A DNA stretch of 64,000 bases from an uncultured Mogibacterium sp. (GCF_938041965.1 NZ_CALISE010000020.1:124001-188000); one strand, 5' to 3'; positions 35,255-44,773 are shown, numbered from the stretch's first letter. Program-made: numbers and translations. Notes: generated from the sequence alone by a model not told the origin.

Positions 35255-35283
35255 TTGATAAAAACCTCTCAAAATAGTATAAT
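35255..35283 (+). promoter_or_regulatory. Predicted cdaA promoter
   Basis: TTGATA (35255-35260), 17-bp spacer, TATAAT (35278-35283), about 55 bp before cdaA. Confidence 0.65.
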
Positions 35284-35337
35284 AATATAACTTATGCCAT
35301 GTAAAATGGACGATTTTAAGAGGGACGGGATGCCGAT

Positions 35338-36186
35338 ATGCTAAGTTCGATTCAAAGTATAATGTCTAACTTCAGACCGGAAGATGCGCTGGATATAGCA
35401 ATCGTGTCTTATATTGTTTATAAGATGATCGGTTTTATTAGAGAAACTAGGGCGATGCAGCTCATACGAGGGCTGGTAATTATCATAGTTGCGTTTTTTG
35501 TATCGGACATATTCAACCTATATCTGCTAAATTGGCTGCTCAAGAGCCTATTCACCATGGGGCTCTTCGCGGTTGTTGTGTTGTTCCAACCAGAGCTCCG
35601 TAGAGCACTAGAGCAAGTAGGGCGTAAGAATCTCATGAACACGAACTCGTTCCGCAATATTGATAAGAATAAGGCGGTTGAAACGGTAGATTCCCTTGTG
35701 AGTGCAATCGATGATTTTTCAGCGACAAGGACAGGAGCATTAATCGCAATTGAGCGAGAGACGATGCTTAACGATATAATCGAAACTGGAGTTGTGGTAG
35801 ATGCTGAGATTTCCATCAGGCTTCTTGGAAATCTATTTTACGAAGGTTCGCCACTTCACGACGGTGGAGTGATTATACGTGGTGCTAGAATCCATGCGGC
35901 ATCATGCGTATTCCCACTGACAGAGAAGAAGAACATCGGTAGAAATCTAGGAACTAGGCACAGAGCAGGTGTAGGACTCAGTGAGGTGTGCGATGCTCTA
36001 ATAATAATAGTTTCTGAAGAGACCGGAGTGGTATCGATCGCTGAAGATGGAAAGATCCGCAGATTTGTAGACCTCAAGACAATCGAGAAGATGCTTCTCA
36101 ATATGTACCTGCCATCTGAAAGAGGTATGTATGGTAGGGTTGCGAAGCTAGTACGCCGAAAGGGTGGGAAGCACGATGCAAAATAA
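35338..36186 (+). CDS. cdaA: Diadenylate cyclase CdaA
   Basis: CdaA joins two ATP to make cyclic di-AMP. The 282-residue protein has three N-terminal membrane helices (about 20-75), then the DAC domain. EGSPLHDGGVIIRGARIHAA (about 179-198) is the metal/ATP-binding motif and LGTRHRAGVGLSE is the RHR motif. The consensus first motif reads DGA; here it is DGG, a small change at the third residue that should be tested. The gene heads cdaA-cdaR-glmM-glmS, the standard Firmicutes order, so c-di-AMP output and cell-wall precursor synthesis share transcription. The cdaR start overlaps its end. Confidence 0.95.
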   Translation: MLSSIQSIMSNFRPEDALDIAIVSYIVYKMIGFIRETRAMQLIRGLVIIIVAFFVSDIFNLYLLNWLLKSLFTMGLFAVVVLFQPELRRALEQVGRKNLMNTNSFRNIDKNKAVETVDSLVSAIDDFSATRTGALIAIERETMLNDIIETGVVVDAEISIRLLGNLFYEGSPLHDGGVIIRGARIHAASCVFPLTEKKNIGRNLGTRHRAGVGLSEVCDALIIIVSEETGVVSIAEDGKIRRFVDLKTIEKMLLNMYLPSERGMYGRVAKLVRRKGGKHDAK

Positions 36187-37375
36187 TGAAACAAGCAGCA
36201 AGAAGATCAACAAGCTCAATCTAGCGCTTTCGGTTGCAATCGCATTTGCCTCCTGGCTTTACGTAGTATATAGCATAAATCCAACAATCAGCCGAACATA
36301 TACGAATATCCCTGTGACGGTCGCAAACTCTAAGACACTTGCCAAGAATGATTTAGCGGTAAGCAAGCTTGATACAGAGAAAATCTCTGTTACCCTTGTT
36401 GGAAGGCGCTCAGCTATAAATGAACTAAAGAAATCCGACATCGTCGCAACCGTCAATGCCTCGAATGCAGGCAAGGGCGAGAACTCGATGGCAGTGCAAG
36501 TGAGTGTGCCTAGTGCTATATCGGTCAAATCGCAGAGTGAAAGTAGCGTTTCGGTTACAGTTGAAGACCTAGAGGTCAAGAAGGTAAGCACATATACGAC
36601 ATATAAGGACGGTCAATCAGGTGAGCCTGTAGTCAAGAAACAGGGCAGTAAAGAAGTAGAGGTGCAAGGAGCTGAGAGTCTGGTTAAGAACGTAGACTCG
36701 GTTAAGCTCGAACTCGACGCTGACAAAGTCACTGATAAAGCAAAAGAATTCAGTGCGGTCGCAACCCCTGTGGATGGAAGCGGTCACAAGATAGAATACC
36801 TGACTACTGATCCTGACAGAGTATCTGTAACGGCATACAGGGGTGAGACCAAGACTGTTAAGCTCAAGGTAAAGGTTACTAATACACAGGATGGTAGCGT
36901 TTCAAGAACGTATTCCGCACCGAACACTATAGTTATCAAGGGTAGAAGCAAGGATATCAAGAACGTAACAGAAATTACGTCCAAAGACATGGATATCAGT
37001 ACTGTCTCTGAGACAGAAGATATGGATATCGATTACGACCTACCAGAAGGTGTGAGCATAGCAAATGAATCAAGGCACGTAAAGCTCAAGGTTAAGGTGA
37101 GCACGAGTGCATCGAAGACAGTAAATGTGCCAGCCAGTTCGATCAATATAAATAATGTGGCTAGCGGTCATACGGCGGAGGCAAATAGTGGCGTTAACGT
37201 TGTCGTAACGGGTAGCAAGGACAAGATAGCGAGCATTACAGCTAGTTCGTTCGTGATCAGCGCAGATGCAAGTGGTCTTGGGGCAGGGCAGCATACGGTT
37301 ACAGCTTATCTAACTAATAATTCTGGACTTATAGCGGCGCTTGAAAGTGCGCAGATTACGATTACGATTCAGTGA
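36176..37375 (+). CDS. cdaR: CdaA regulatory protein CdaR (YbbR domains)
   Basis: CdaR is a membrane-anchored regulator that binds and controls CdaA. The 399-residue protein has one N-terminal helix (LALSVAIAFASWLYVVYSI) and an extracellular series of YbbR domains, each with the repeating pattern of a strand, VxVxG and a strand (for example KLDTEKISVTLVGRRSAINEL and SKEVEVQGAESLVKNVDSVK). Four copies are discernible (about 45-120, 125-205, 210-300, 305-395). ATG 36176 is taken over the GTG at 36164, since GGTGGGA then has proper spacing. It overlaps cdaA by 11 bp. Confidence 0.92.
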   Translation: MQNNETSSKKINKLNLALSVAIAFASWLYVVYSINPTISRTYTNIPVTVANSKTLAKNDLAVSKLDTEKISVTLVGRRSAINELKKSDIVATVNASNAGKGENSMAVQVSVPSAISVKSQSESSVSVTVEDLEVKKVSTYTTYKDGQSGEPVVKKQGSKEVEVQGAESLVKNVDSVKLELDADKVTDKAKEFSAVATPVDGSGHKIEYLTTDPDRVSVTAYRGETKTVKLKVKVTNTQDGSVSRTYSAPNTIVIKGRSKDIKNVTEITSKDMDISTVSETEDMDIDYDLPEGVSIANESRHVKLKVKVSTSASKTVNVPASSININNVASGHTAEANSGVNVVVTGSKDKIASITASSFVISADASGLGAGQHTVTAYLTNNSGLIAALESAQITITIQ

Positions 37376-37390
37376 TATCGATTTAGTTCA

Positions 37391-37464
37391 AACTTGCCAT
37401 CAATCACCAATTGTTTATGATTGATGATAAGTTCATTGACAGACTTTATACTTTGCAGGATATA
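37391..37464 (+). promoter_or_regulatory. Hairpin and candidate promoter before glmM
   Basis: CATCAATCA (37398-37406) pairs perfectly with TGATTGATG (37418-37426). Directly downstream, TTGACA (37436-37441) is 17 bp from GATATA (37459-37464). glmM may thus have its own promoter besides that of cdaA. Confidence 0.5.
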
Positions 37465-37486
37465 TTAAGGAATTAAGGAGAAGCTA

Positions 37487-38842
37487 ATGGGCAGATTGTT
37501 TGGAACAGATGGTGTAAGAGGTGTGGCTAATACAGAACTTACAGCTTCGCTTGCATTCGATATCGGCAGGGCGGCAGCGTTTGTGCTCGGAGAGAATAAC
37601 AAAAAGCCGGTTATGGTAATCGGACGTGATACGAGGATTTCTGGGGATATGCTGGAAAATGCGCTGACAGCAGGAGTGCTTTCTGTTGGCGGAGATGTCA
37701 TAAAGCTGGGAGTTGTTCCCACACCAGCAGTTGCTTACCTAGTAAGGAAGTATGACGCAGATGCAGGAGTTGTTATCTCGGCATCACATAACCCATTTGA
37801 ATACAATGGCATTAAGCTGTTTAATGGTGATGGGTACAAGCTTGATGATAGCGTTGAACAGGAGATTGAGGCAATTGTACTGGGCGAGAAGGAAATCAGC
37901 ACTGATGAATTCGTCGGAGCTAAGCTCGGAACTTGCCGTGAGGATGATGCCAGTGCGATTAAGCAGTACACTGATTTTTTGCTTACAACGATAGACAAGA
38001 GGCTCGATGGCATAAAAGTAGTTCTTGATACTGCTAATGGTGCGGCGTTCGAGACCGCTCATATAGTTTATGAGGCGCTTGGAGCAGAAATTACAGTGCT
38101 TAGTGATAGTCCAGACGGAGTTAACATTAATGATGGCTGTGGCTCTACACATCCTGAGAATTTGCAGCAGAAAGTCGTAGAGCTAGGTGCAGATGTTGGA
38201 TTTGCATATGATGGAGATGCGGACAGACTCATCGTTGTGGATGAACAGGGAAGAATAATAGATGGAGATAGAGTGCTCTGCATATGTGGCAAGTACCTAA
38301 AGGCTAAAGGGCTCCTTGCAACTGATAAGATCACAGCTACAGTTATGAGCAATATCGGACTTCATAAACACCTAAAGGAGTATGGAATTGGTGTTGATGT
38401 GACTAAGGTCGGTGATAGATATGTGCTAGAGTCCATGAGAGAGACAGGCTCTGTTCTAGGTGGAGAGCAGTCAGGTCACATGATATTCTTGAACTACACG
38501 ACTACTGGTGATGGCGTTCTATCATCGCTGCAATTTATGAAGGCATATCTTGACTCAGGGAAAAAGCTCAGTGAACTCAGAGACGAGATACAGATTTATC
38601 CACAAGCATTGGTTAATGCTAGGGTGGATAATGCTTTCAAGGCGACAGCTCTAGAGGATGGTGAAGTTAAGAAGTTCATCGCTGATATTGAGGCGAAAAT
38701 GGAAGGTACAGGTAGAGTTCTGATAAGACCTTCAGGAACTGAACCATTAATCAGAGTTATGCTAGAAGGTGAAGATATCGATGAAATTCAGGAATATGCT
38801 GAGCAGGTAGCAACTCTTATCTCTGATAAATTCGGAAGATAA
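37487..38842 (+). CDS. glmM: Phosphoglucosamine mutase
   Basis: GlmM converts glucosamine-6-phosphate to glucosamine-1-phosphate for UDP-GlcNAc. The 451-residue length is standard. GRLFGTDGVRGVAN at the N-terminus is the substrate/phosphate signature, GVVISASHNPFEYNGIK contains the catalytic phosphoserine (about 100), YDGDADRLIVVD binds Mg2+ and GGEQSGHMIFL and RPSGTEPLIRVM contact the substrate. Start preceded by AAGGAG. GlmM is known to interact with CdaA, matching its place in the operon. Confidence 0.97.
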   Translation: MGRLFGTDGVRGVANTELTASLAFDIGRAAAFVLGENNKKPVMVIGRDTRISGDMLENALTAGVLSVGGDVIKLGVVPTPAVAYLVRKYDADAGVVISASHNPFEYNGIKLFNGDGYKLDDSVEQEIEAIVLGEKEISTDEFVGAKLGTCREDDASAIKQYTDFLLTTIDKRLDGIKVVLDTANGAAFETAHIVYEALGAEITVLSDSPDGVNINDGCGSTHPENLQQKVVELGADVGFAYDGDADRLIVVDEQGRIIDGDRVLCICGKYLKAKGLLATDKITATVMSNIGLHKHLKEYGIGVDVTKVGDRYVLESMRETGSVLGGEQSGHMIFLNYTTTGDGVLSSLQFMKAYLDSGKKLSELRDEIQIYPQALVNARVDNAFKATALEDGEVKKFIADIEAKMEGTGRVLIRPSGTEPLIRVMLEGEDIDEIQEYAEQVATLISDKFGR

Positions 38843-38984
38843 TCAGAAACCATTAGGCTGGCAAGACAAACCGCCATGGCAAAACATAGCGGGGAGTTTA
38901 GCTTTGTTAAAATACGAATCGTTATAGCGGTTTGCGGTGAACTGCGAATTGGCTATTTGAAATAATATATTTGGAGGAAACAAT
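38843..38984 (+). other. Leader of glmS with a long-range inverted repeat; no glmS ribozyme seen
   Basis: CAAACCGC (38867-38874) and GCGGTTTG (38927-38934) could pair over a 52-nt loop. The conserved core of the glmS ribozyme is not recognisable, so control of glmS by glucosamine-6-phosphate self-cleavage is not supported here. Confidence 0.45.
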
Positions 38985-40817
38985 ATGTGCGGAATCGTAG
39001 GTTATGTAGGTAATGAAGCTCCTCAGGGAATCATTATCGAAGGACTTAAGAAGTTAGAGTACAGAGGTTATGACTCGGCAGGTATCGCTGTCGTAAATGA
39101 TGGCAAAATTAAGCTGAGAAAGCACGTTGGTGAAATCGTAAATCTAGAGAAGCTAATTGGAAAAGAAAATCTAGGCGGTCATGTGGGAATTGGACACACA
39201 AGGTGGGCGACTCACGGTGCACCATCTGATGTAAACTCACATCCTCATATGAGCAATGATAACAGAATTGCACTTGTTCACAATGGAACAGTTGAGAACT
39301 ACGTGGAAATCAGAGAGCAGCTTGAGAAAGAGGGCTTCACTTTTAAGAGTGATACGGATTCCGAGGTTGCTGCTGTTCTATTCGGTAAATACTACAACGA
39401 GCTCGGTGACCTAAAGGCTACTATGGACAAGGTAACTCACGAGATGACAGGAACTTTTGCACTCGCTGCAATCGCTGAGGATCAGCCGGAAAAATTCGTA
39501 GCTTATAGAAAGAACGCTCCGCTGATTGTCGGCAAGGGTAATGGTTGTAATTTCGTTGCTTCTGACTTCTCGGCGCTCCTTAAGTACACAAAGGATGTTT
39601 ATCTTCTGGAGACGGGTGACACAGTAGTGCTTACTCCTGATAACGTTACAATCTATGATGAGTCTGGCAAAGAAATTAAGCGTGAGACTATGCACATCAG
39701 CTGGGATGAAAGCGTCGCTGAAAAAGGAAAGTACGAGCACTTCATGCTCAAGGAGATATTTGACCAGCCTAAAGCTATAGAGGAAACTCTTGATCGTAAT
39801 CTAAGCGAAGATGGAAGAGTGTCGCTTTATGATATGACGCTCACGAAGGAAGACTTTGCTAAATTCAATAAGATCTGCATCGTAGCATGTGGAACTGCGT
39901 ACCATGCTGGACTAGTTGGTAGAAATATCTTTGAGAAGTTCGTAAAAATGCCTGTAGAGGTTGATGTGGCTTCTGAATTCAGATACAGAGATCCTTTTGT
40001 AGATGAAAAGACACTCTTCATTGCAATCAGCCAATCTGGAGAAACTGCGGATACACTAGAGGCGCTTCGTGAGGCTAAGAGAAAGGGAGCAAGGGTATTA
40101 TCCATCGTCAATGTTGTAGGAAGCACAGTTGCTCGTGAATCTGACGATGTGTTCTATACATGGGCTGGACCAGAGATTTCAGTAGCCTCAACAAAGGCTT
40201 ACACAACTCAGCTTCTGTCACTTTACCTATTAGCTCTATATCTAGGAGACCTACGCGGAACCATATCAGAGGAATACTACAACAAGGTTGTTAGCGAGCT
40301 ATCTGAGATTCCTGAAAAATTAGAGAAGGTTCTCTTGCTTAGAGGTGATATCGAGAAGCTTGCGAAGAAGCTTTACGATAGAGAGCAGGTGTTCTTTATC
40401 GGTAGAGGAATGGATGCCAGTGTTGCTTACGAGGGTTCGCTAAAGCTCAAAGAGGTTTCATATATAAACTCCTTTGCAATTGCGGCTGGAGAGCTTAAGC
40501 ATGGAACGATTGCACTAATGGAGCCTACTACTATTGTCGTTGCACTAGCAACACAGTCTAAGCTGTTTGATAAGATGGTTTCCAACATTCAGGAGGTTAA
40601 GGCGCGTAATGCTTACGTGATCTCCATCGCGAAGGAAGGTAATGCAGCTATCGAAGAGCATTCCAATGAGACGTTCTACATTCCAGAGTGCATGGATGAG
40701 GTATCGCCACTTCTAAGCGTAATTCCGCTTCAGATATATGCATACTACGTTGCCAAAGAAAAGGGATGCGAGATAGACAGACCTCGTAACCTCGCTAAGA
40801 GTGTAACTGTAGAATAA
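38985..40817 (+). CDS. glmS: Glutamine-fructose-6-phosphate aminotransferase (isomerizing)
   Basis: GlmS makes glucosamine-6-phosphate from fructose-6-phosphate and glutamine. The 610-residue protein has an N-terminal glutaminase domain with Cys1 in MCGIVGYVG (Cys2), the GHTRWATHG loop and NGTVENYVEIREQL, then a linker and two SIS domains with ISQSGETADTLEALREAKRK (about 347) and GRGMDASVAYEGSLKLKEVS (about 472). C-terminal DRPRNLAKSVTVE is the classical end. TTGGAGG precedes the ATG. With glmM it completes the start of hexosamine synthesis. Confidence 0.98.
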   Translation: MCGIVGYVGNEAPQGIIIEGLKKLEYRGYDSAGIAVVNDGKIKLRKHVGEIVNLEKLIGKENLGGHVGIGHTRWATHGAPSDVNSHPHMSNDNRIALVHNGTVENYVEIREQLEKEGFTFKSDTDSEVAAVLFGKYYNELGDLKATMDKVTHEMTGTFALAAIAEDQPEKFVAYRKNAPLIVGKGNGCNFVASDFSALLKYTKDVYLLETGDTVVLTPDNVTIYDESGKEIKRETMHISWDESVAEKGKYEHFMLKEIFDQPKAIEETLDRNLSEDGRVSLYDMTLTKEDFAKFNKICIVACGTAYHAGLVGRNIFEKFVKMPVEVDVASEFRYRDPFVDEKTLFIAISQSGETADTLEALREAKRKGARVLSIVNVVGSTVARESDDVFYTWAGPEISVASTKAYTTQLLSLYLLALYLGDLRGTISEEYYNKVVSELSEIPEKLEKVLLLRGDIEKLAKKLYDREQVFFIGRGMDASVAYEGSLKLKEVSYINSFAIAAGELKHGTIALMEPTTIVVALATQSKLFDKMVSNIQEVKARNAYVISIAKEGNAAIEEHSNETFYIPECMDEVSPLLSVIPLQIYAYYVAKEKGCEIDRPRNLAKSVTVE

Positions 40818-40834
40818 AATAAATGTCATTATTT

Positions 40835-40878
40835 CGAGCGTGTGCGGAACTTGCAATTGTAGGCTGCGTACATGCTCG
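40835..40878 (+). terminator. Hairpin after glmS
   Basis: CGAGCGTGTGC pairs with GTACATGCTCG (G-U pairs) around a long loop; only a weak T-run follows, so termination is probable but not strong. Confidence 0.45.
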
Positions 40879-40926
40879 TATTTGAAAAGTTATAGGCGTA
40901 TAGTTGTTTAGAATTAGAGAATTGAT

Positions 40927-42627
40927 ATGGAAGAGAACAAGGCAATCAAAAATTATACGGAATGGATCAATGCCAAGGGAATCGATTCAGATATGAGACA
41001 GTATCTGATGAATATGATATCCCGCCCAGAAGAAATAGAGAGCTGCTTCAGTGAGGAGCTCGATTTTGGTACGGCTGGTATGAGAGCGACTATGGGAGTA
41101 GGTTCAGCTAGAATGAATATCTATACAGTTGCTACTGCAGCATATGCTATGGGCGATATGCTTAAAGAAAAACATGAGGGCAAGGAAGTAAAAATCGTTA
41201 TTTCGTACGATTCACGTAATAATTCAAGAGAGCTTGCAGAGGCTGCCGCTGTGGCAAGCTGTGCGTCAGGCGTAAAGGTTCTATTTTCAGACAGACTGCG
41301 TCCGGTACCAATGCTATCTTATGCTATAAGGAATTTTGCAGCAGATGGTGGAATAATGATTACAGCATCGCACAACCCTAAGGAATACAATGGCTTTAAG
41401 TCATACAGGTCCGATGGAGCGCAGATGATCGATGAAGAGACCGAGGCGATTAAGAGTCGCATCAGAGATGCTGTTCAGGGTATAGAGATACTTTCAACAG
41501 CGGAGTCCTTCGAAGATCTTGTAAATGACGGAGATATTACATATTTTGGTAGGGAAATCGACGATAGCTACGATGCGATGATCATGGACTCGTTTAATAG
41601 CAGTAGCGTTAGTAGAAGATCAAGAGATTCGCTTCGCATCGTGTATTCACCACTCAATGGCTCGGGAAGAGAGCCGGTAAGAAGGTCGCTTCGTGAACTG
41701 GGATACGAAAAGGTATTTGCAGTAAATGAGCAGGATAATCCAGATGGTGACTTTCCAAGTTTAAGGGTTCCAAATCCTGAGTATGATGATACGTATGATT
41801 TGGCTAAGAAATACGCTGAGATGTCAATGGCTGACATCATTATCGTTACAGATCCAGACTCAGATAGGCTAGGCGTAGCGGTATATGATGAGGGCGAATA
41901 TAAGAAACTGACAGGAAACCAGATAGGTGCGATACTCCTCGAGTACCTCCTTTCAGAAGCAAAGAAGCTGGGTAATCTTCCAGAAAATGGATATGTGGTA
42001 ACTTCAATCGTATCCACTCACCTAGCAAGAGCTATTTGCGCTAGATATGGTGTTAAACTATATGAAACCTTAACTGGTATAAAGAACATTGCCGAGCAGA
42101 TTAGGCAGAGATCTGATAATGGAACAGAGAGATTCCTGTTCGGGTTTGAGGAAAGCAATGGATACATGCTGAATCAGGCTGTACGCGACAAGGACGGCGT
42201 GATGGCCGCAGTAGCTATCGCTGAAATTGCAACTCTTTCCAAGGCAAATGGTGTTACACTGATTGAACAATTAGAGTCCCTGCATAAGCTCTATGGTTAC
42301 TCTGCAGAGGGGAGCGTGTGCGTAGAAGGAACTGGCGTTGGGGAAAAATTCATGGACCATCTTAGAACACTAGGTGGCAAGCTTGGAGAACCTGGAACTG
42401 AACTCGGCGTGCTAGACGTTAAGAACTGTACAGATTATCTTCCTGAGTCAAATGTCCTTCTGTATGAGCTTAATGGCCTCGACTGGATTGCGTTTAGACC
42501 ATCTGGAACAGAACCTAAGTTCAAGATTTACTTCGGTTTCTACGGTGCAGAGTCAGCAGCGGAGAGCAGACTGGAGAGAATTTCGAAAGCTGTTGTTGCT
42601 GAAATTAATAAATATAAGGAAAATTAA
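40927..42627 (+). CDS. Phospho-sugar mutase (phosphoglucomutase/phosphomannomutase)
   Basis: A 566-residue alpha-D-phosphohexomutase of the long type. ELDFGTAGMRATMGVGSARM is the phosphate-contact start, GGIMITASHNPKEYNGFKSY contains the catalytic phosphoserine (about 144), IIIVTDPDSDRLGVAV binds Mg2+, GFEESNGYMLNQAVRDKDGV contacts the sugar, and DWIAFRPSGTEPKFKIYF ends the phosphate-binding domain 4. The length matches PgcA-type enzymes making glucose-1-phosphate for glycan or teichoic-acid precursors. The NYN-domain gene starts only 1 bp after its stop. Confidence 0.92.
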   Translation: MEENKAIKNYTEWINAKGIDSDMRQYLMNMISRPEEIESCFSEELDFGTAGMRATMGVGSARMNIYTVATAAYAMGDMLKEKHEGKEVKIVISYDSRNNSRELAEAAAVASCASGVKVLFSDRLRPVPMLSYAIRNFAADGGIMITASHNPKEYNGFKSYRSDGAQMIDEETEAIKSRIRDAVQGIEILSTAESFEDLVNDGDITYFGREIDDSYDAMIMDSFNSSSVSRRSRDSLRIVYSPLNGSGREPVRRSLRELGYEKVFAVNEQDNPDGDFPSLRVPNPEYDDTYDLAKKYAEMSMADIIIVTDPDSDRLGVAVYDEGEYKKLTGNQIGAILLEYLLSEAKKLGNLPENGYVVTSIVSTHLARAICARYGVKLYETLTGIKNIAEQIRQRSDNGTERFLFGFEESNGYMLNQAVRDKDGVMAAVAIAEIATLSKANGVTLIEQLESLHKLYGYSAEGSVCVEGTGVGEKFMDHLRTLGGKLGEPGTELGVLDVKNCTDYLPESNVLLYELNGLDWIAFRPSGTEPKFKIYFGFYGAESAAESRLERISKAVVAEINKYKEN

Positions 42628-42628
42628 C

Positions 42629-43417
42629 ATGGCAGATGAAGTAAGAATCGCACTGCTTATAGATGCGGAAAACATCTCAGCACAGTACGCTGGTTACATA
42701 ATCGATGAAATCGAGAAGTATGGTATCTGTTCGTATAAAAGAATATACGGCAATTGGGAACGGATCGTTAAGACTAGGTGGGAGCAAGAGATCAGAAAGC
42801 ACTCATTAAAGCCTATGATGCAGGTTAACAACACAAGAGGCAAGAATGCGTCTGACTCGGCTCTTATAATCGATGCGATGGATATACTGTACGGTAATAA
42901 TGTTGAAGGCTTCTGCATAGTCTCTTCTGATAGCGATTTTACATCTCTAGCGAGAAGGCTGAGTGAATCGGGCTGCCTGGTGCTAGGCATGGGAGAATCG
43001 GACAAGGCGACAGAGGCTCTTGAAAATGCCTACGATAAGTTCATCTATATAGACTTACTCGCCAAGCAAGCAGAGGAGGAACGCCTCGCAGAGGAAGCTC
43101 TCGAGGCTGAGTATAAGAAGCAGAAAAAGCAGGAACGCAGTAAAGATTCTGCTGAAAATACGGCGAATACTCCTAGCAAGAAGGCTATAGAGGCGAAGAT
43201 TCAGCAGATCATTATGGAGAATAATGATAAAGGTAAGCCTACAGATCTCGGTCTTATCGGGAATGAGCTAAACCGTATCTATAAGAATTTCGATGTGAGA
43301 TATTACAGTAAAAAGGGCGGTAAGCGATACAAGTACCTGAAGGAATTTGTAAGCGATTTTAAATCTCTCAAGGTAGAGGTTAGTGGTGACCGCGGCATAT
43401 ATGTTACTGTGAGATAA
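42629..43417 (+). CDS. NYN domain protein with OST-HTH/LOTUS domain (LabA-like)
   Basis: A 262-residue protein with an N-terminal PIN-like NYN domain: RIALLIDAENISAQYAGYII (conserved Asp), KNASDSALIIDAMDILYGN and FCIVSSDSDFTSLARRLSES (metal-site acidic residues). A basic charged linker (about 160-190) leads to an OST-HTH/LOTUS-type domain (AIEAKIQQIIMENNDKG, GNELNRIYKNFDVRYYSKKG). The fold predicts an RNA-binding or RNase function; no substrate is known. The start at 42629 is set by AAGGA 8 bp upstream; the frame is open further upstream inside the mutase gene but has no ribosome binding site. Confidence 0.9.
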   Translation: MADEVRIALLIDAENISAQYAGYIIDEIEKYGICSYKRIYGNWERIVKTRWEQEIRKHSLKPMMQVNNTRGKNASDSALIIDAMDILYGNNVEGFCIVSSDSDFTSLARRLSESGCLVLGMGESDKATEALENAYDKFIYIDLLAKQAEEERLAEEALEAEYKKQKKQERSKDSAENTANTPSKKAIEAKIQQIIMENNDKGKPTDLGLIGNELNRIYKNFDVRYYSKKGGKRYKYLKEFVSDFKSLKVEVSGDRGIYVTVR

Positions 43418-43418
43418 T

Positions 43419-43458
43419 AAAATCACCTATAGTCAGCAGCCTGACTGTAGGTGATTTT
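43419..43458. terminator. Bidirectional terminator between the NYN gene and the zinc-ribbon ORF
   Basis: AAAATCACCTATAGTCAG pairs with CTGACTGTAGGTGATTTT; an A-run and a T-run flank the stem. Confidence 0.85.
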
Positions 43459-43482
43459 CTATCTGTGATGATAACCCTAAAT

Positions 43483-43656
43483 CTACTTATCTTCGATTGT
43501 AAAGCTCAGCTCAGCTCCACACTCTGGACATACTGCATCTCCAGGTGATGCCTGAAACTCCTTGCTACATACAGGGCATACGATGATATATGTATCAGCA
43601 TCATAGCCATCGGGTACATTGTTATTAAATGCCTCTCTATATTGTTTATCGTCCAT
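43483..43656 (-). CDS. Small zinc-ribbon protein, 57 aa
   Basis: A short ORF on the minus strand reads MDDKQYREAFNNNVPDGYDA, then DTYIIVCPVC and a second knuckle AVCPECGAELSFTIEDK. Two CPxC pairs 12 residues apart form a zinc ribbon (or rubredoxin-like metal knuckle). AGGAGG on the coding strand lies 4 bp before the ATG, which supports translation. It lies alone on this strand between two plus-strand genes; a metal-sensing or adaptor role is guesswork. Confidence 0.72.
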   Translation of the reverse strand: MDDKQYREAFNNNVPDGYDADTYIIVCPVCSKEFQASPGDAVCPECGAELSFTIEDK

Positions 43657-43853
43657 AGCGCCTCCTATTTTTTACTTAACTTTCAATTCTTAATTATTTA
43701 TTATTTTACATTATATCGGTTGTTTCCTCAACTTATTCAAACATATAATGAAATTGAAAGACTATGTTTATTATTATGAATATGTCGAGATTACAGAAAT
43801 TAATATAGAGAATAAAAATCGATTATAAGCGAAAGATAAGAAAGGAGGGCAAT

Positions 43854-44735
43854 ATGAATAAAACTGCGATTGATTATCGCGGCCTAAAGTATGTGAATAT
43901 TGCAATCTGGATAGAAGTAGCATACATACTTATAAACGGTGTGACTGGGCTATTTACACTGCTTCAGATAGCAGCAATGTCAGAGATATCACAGGGTGTT
44001 TTGATCTTCAATACGAAGATTGCTCCTGATATAATCTTAGTTATGTTCATAGCAAATATCATACTATACATCATGGGCTTAAATGGACTCCAGAAACTCA
44101 ATCCGTTCTACCGGAAGGCTTGTAAAGTATATATTGCATACCTCATCTTCATGTTCTTGTCCATAATAGCATTTGTTGTCTTAGTATTTGCTGCCAGTGG
44201 GTTTGTTGTCATTTCCTTTAGGTCAGATAGCATCAACACTGGTACAGTGAGCGTATTAATATGGACATTTGTGATAATGCTTCTTGCAGTACAGGTTGTT
44301 AGCAATATTCTCAATATAATCTACATGAGAAATATTCTGCTCGGTACAAGAAGAATCGCTGATGTGCTTGGCAACCAAGAATTAACCAGAGGGATTACTG
44401 TAACTGAGAAAATATATAGAATAGCAATGATTGCTACTACGGTGATAGTGACAATTGGTGTGATGGGGATTGTGTTCGTCCTAAAGAAGTATATACTCAA
44501 GATTATTGGTGGAGGCGCTTATTCATTCGTAGCGCTTTATAGTGCACTAAGGGGCATGCAGATGTTCCTATTCATGCTAACTGCTGCTTACATCATCAGC
44601 TTCATAGTTAGAACGGTTTATGCAATCAGACTCACACAGTCCTATGTGGAGATTACAAAGCATGAGATAAGTGAGGCAGAAGAAGCTGCCTTGCTAGAGG
44701 ATATGCAGGCGGTACGGGAAAACAAAGCCAGATAG
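43854..44735 (+). CDS. Polytopic membrane protein, unknown
   Basis: A 293-residue hydrophobic protein with about six membrane-spanning segments (about 14-40, 58-80, 90-120, 135-165, 190-212 and 225-250), starting MNKTAIDYRGLKYVNIAIWI and ending in an acidic charged tail (EAEEAALLEDMQAVRENKAR). No motif or family is recognised. AAGGAGGGC lies before the ATG. A strong terminator follows, so it is a single-gene unit. Divergent from the zinc-ribbon ORF. Confidence 0.65.
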   Translation: MNKTAIDYRGLKYVNIAIWIEVAYILINGVTGLFTLLQIAAMSEISQGVLIFNTKIAPDIILVMFIANIILYIMGLNGLQKLNPFYRKACKVYIAYLIFMFLSIIAFVVLVFAASGFVVISFRSDSINTGTVSVLIWTFVIMLLAVQVVSNILNIIYMRNILLGTRRIADVLGNQELTRGITVTEKIYRIAMIATTVIVTIGVMGIVFVLKKYILKIIGGGAYSFVALYSALRGMQMFLFMLTAAYIISFIVRTVYAIRLTQSYVEITKHEISEAEEAALLEDMQAVRENKAR

Positions 44736-44773
44736 TATATAGCTCCAGTAATGATTTTCAATAATAATAGAAT

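Noticed and set aside
38843..38984. glmS ribozyme upstream of glmS
   Set aside because: The segment lacks a recognisable conserved ribozyme core; only a long-range inverted repeat is present.
42452..42628. Upstream extension of the NYN-domain gene into the phosphosugar mutase
   Set aside because: The upstream part is out of frame with the mutase and has no ribosome binding site; AAGGA before 42629 sets the start.
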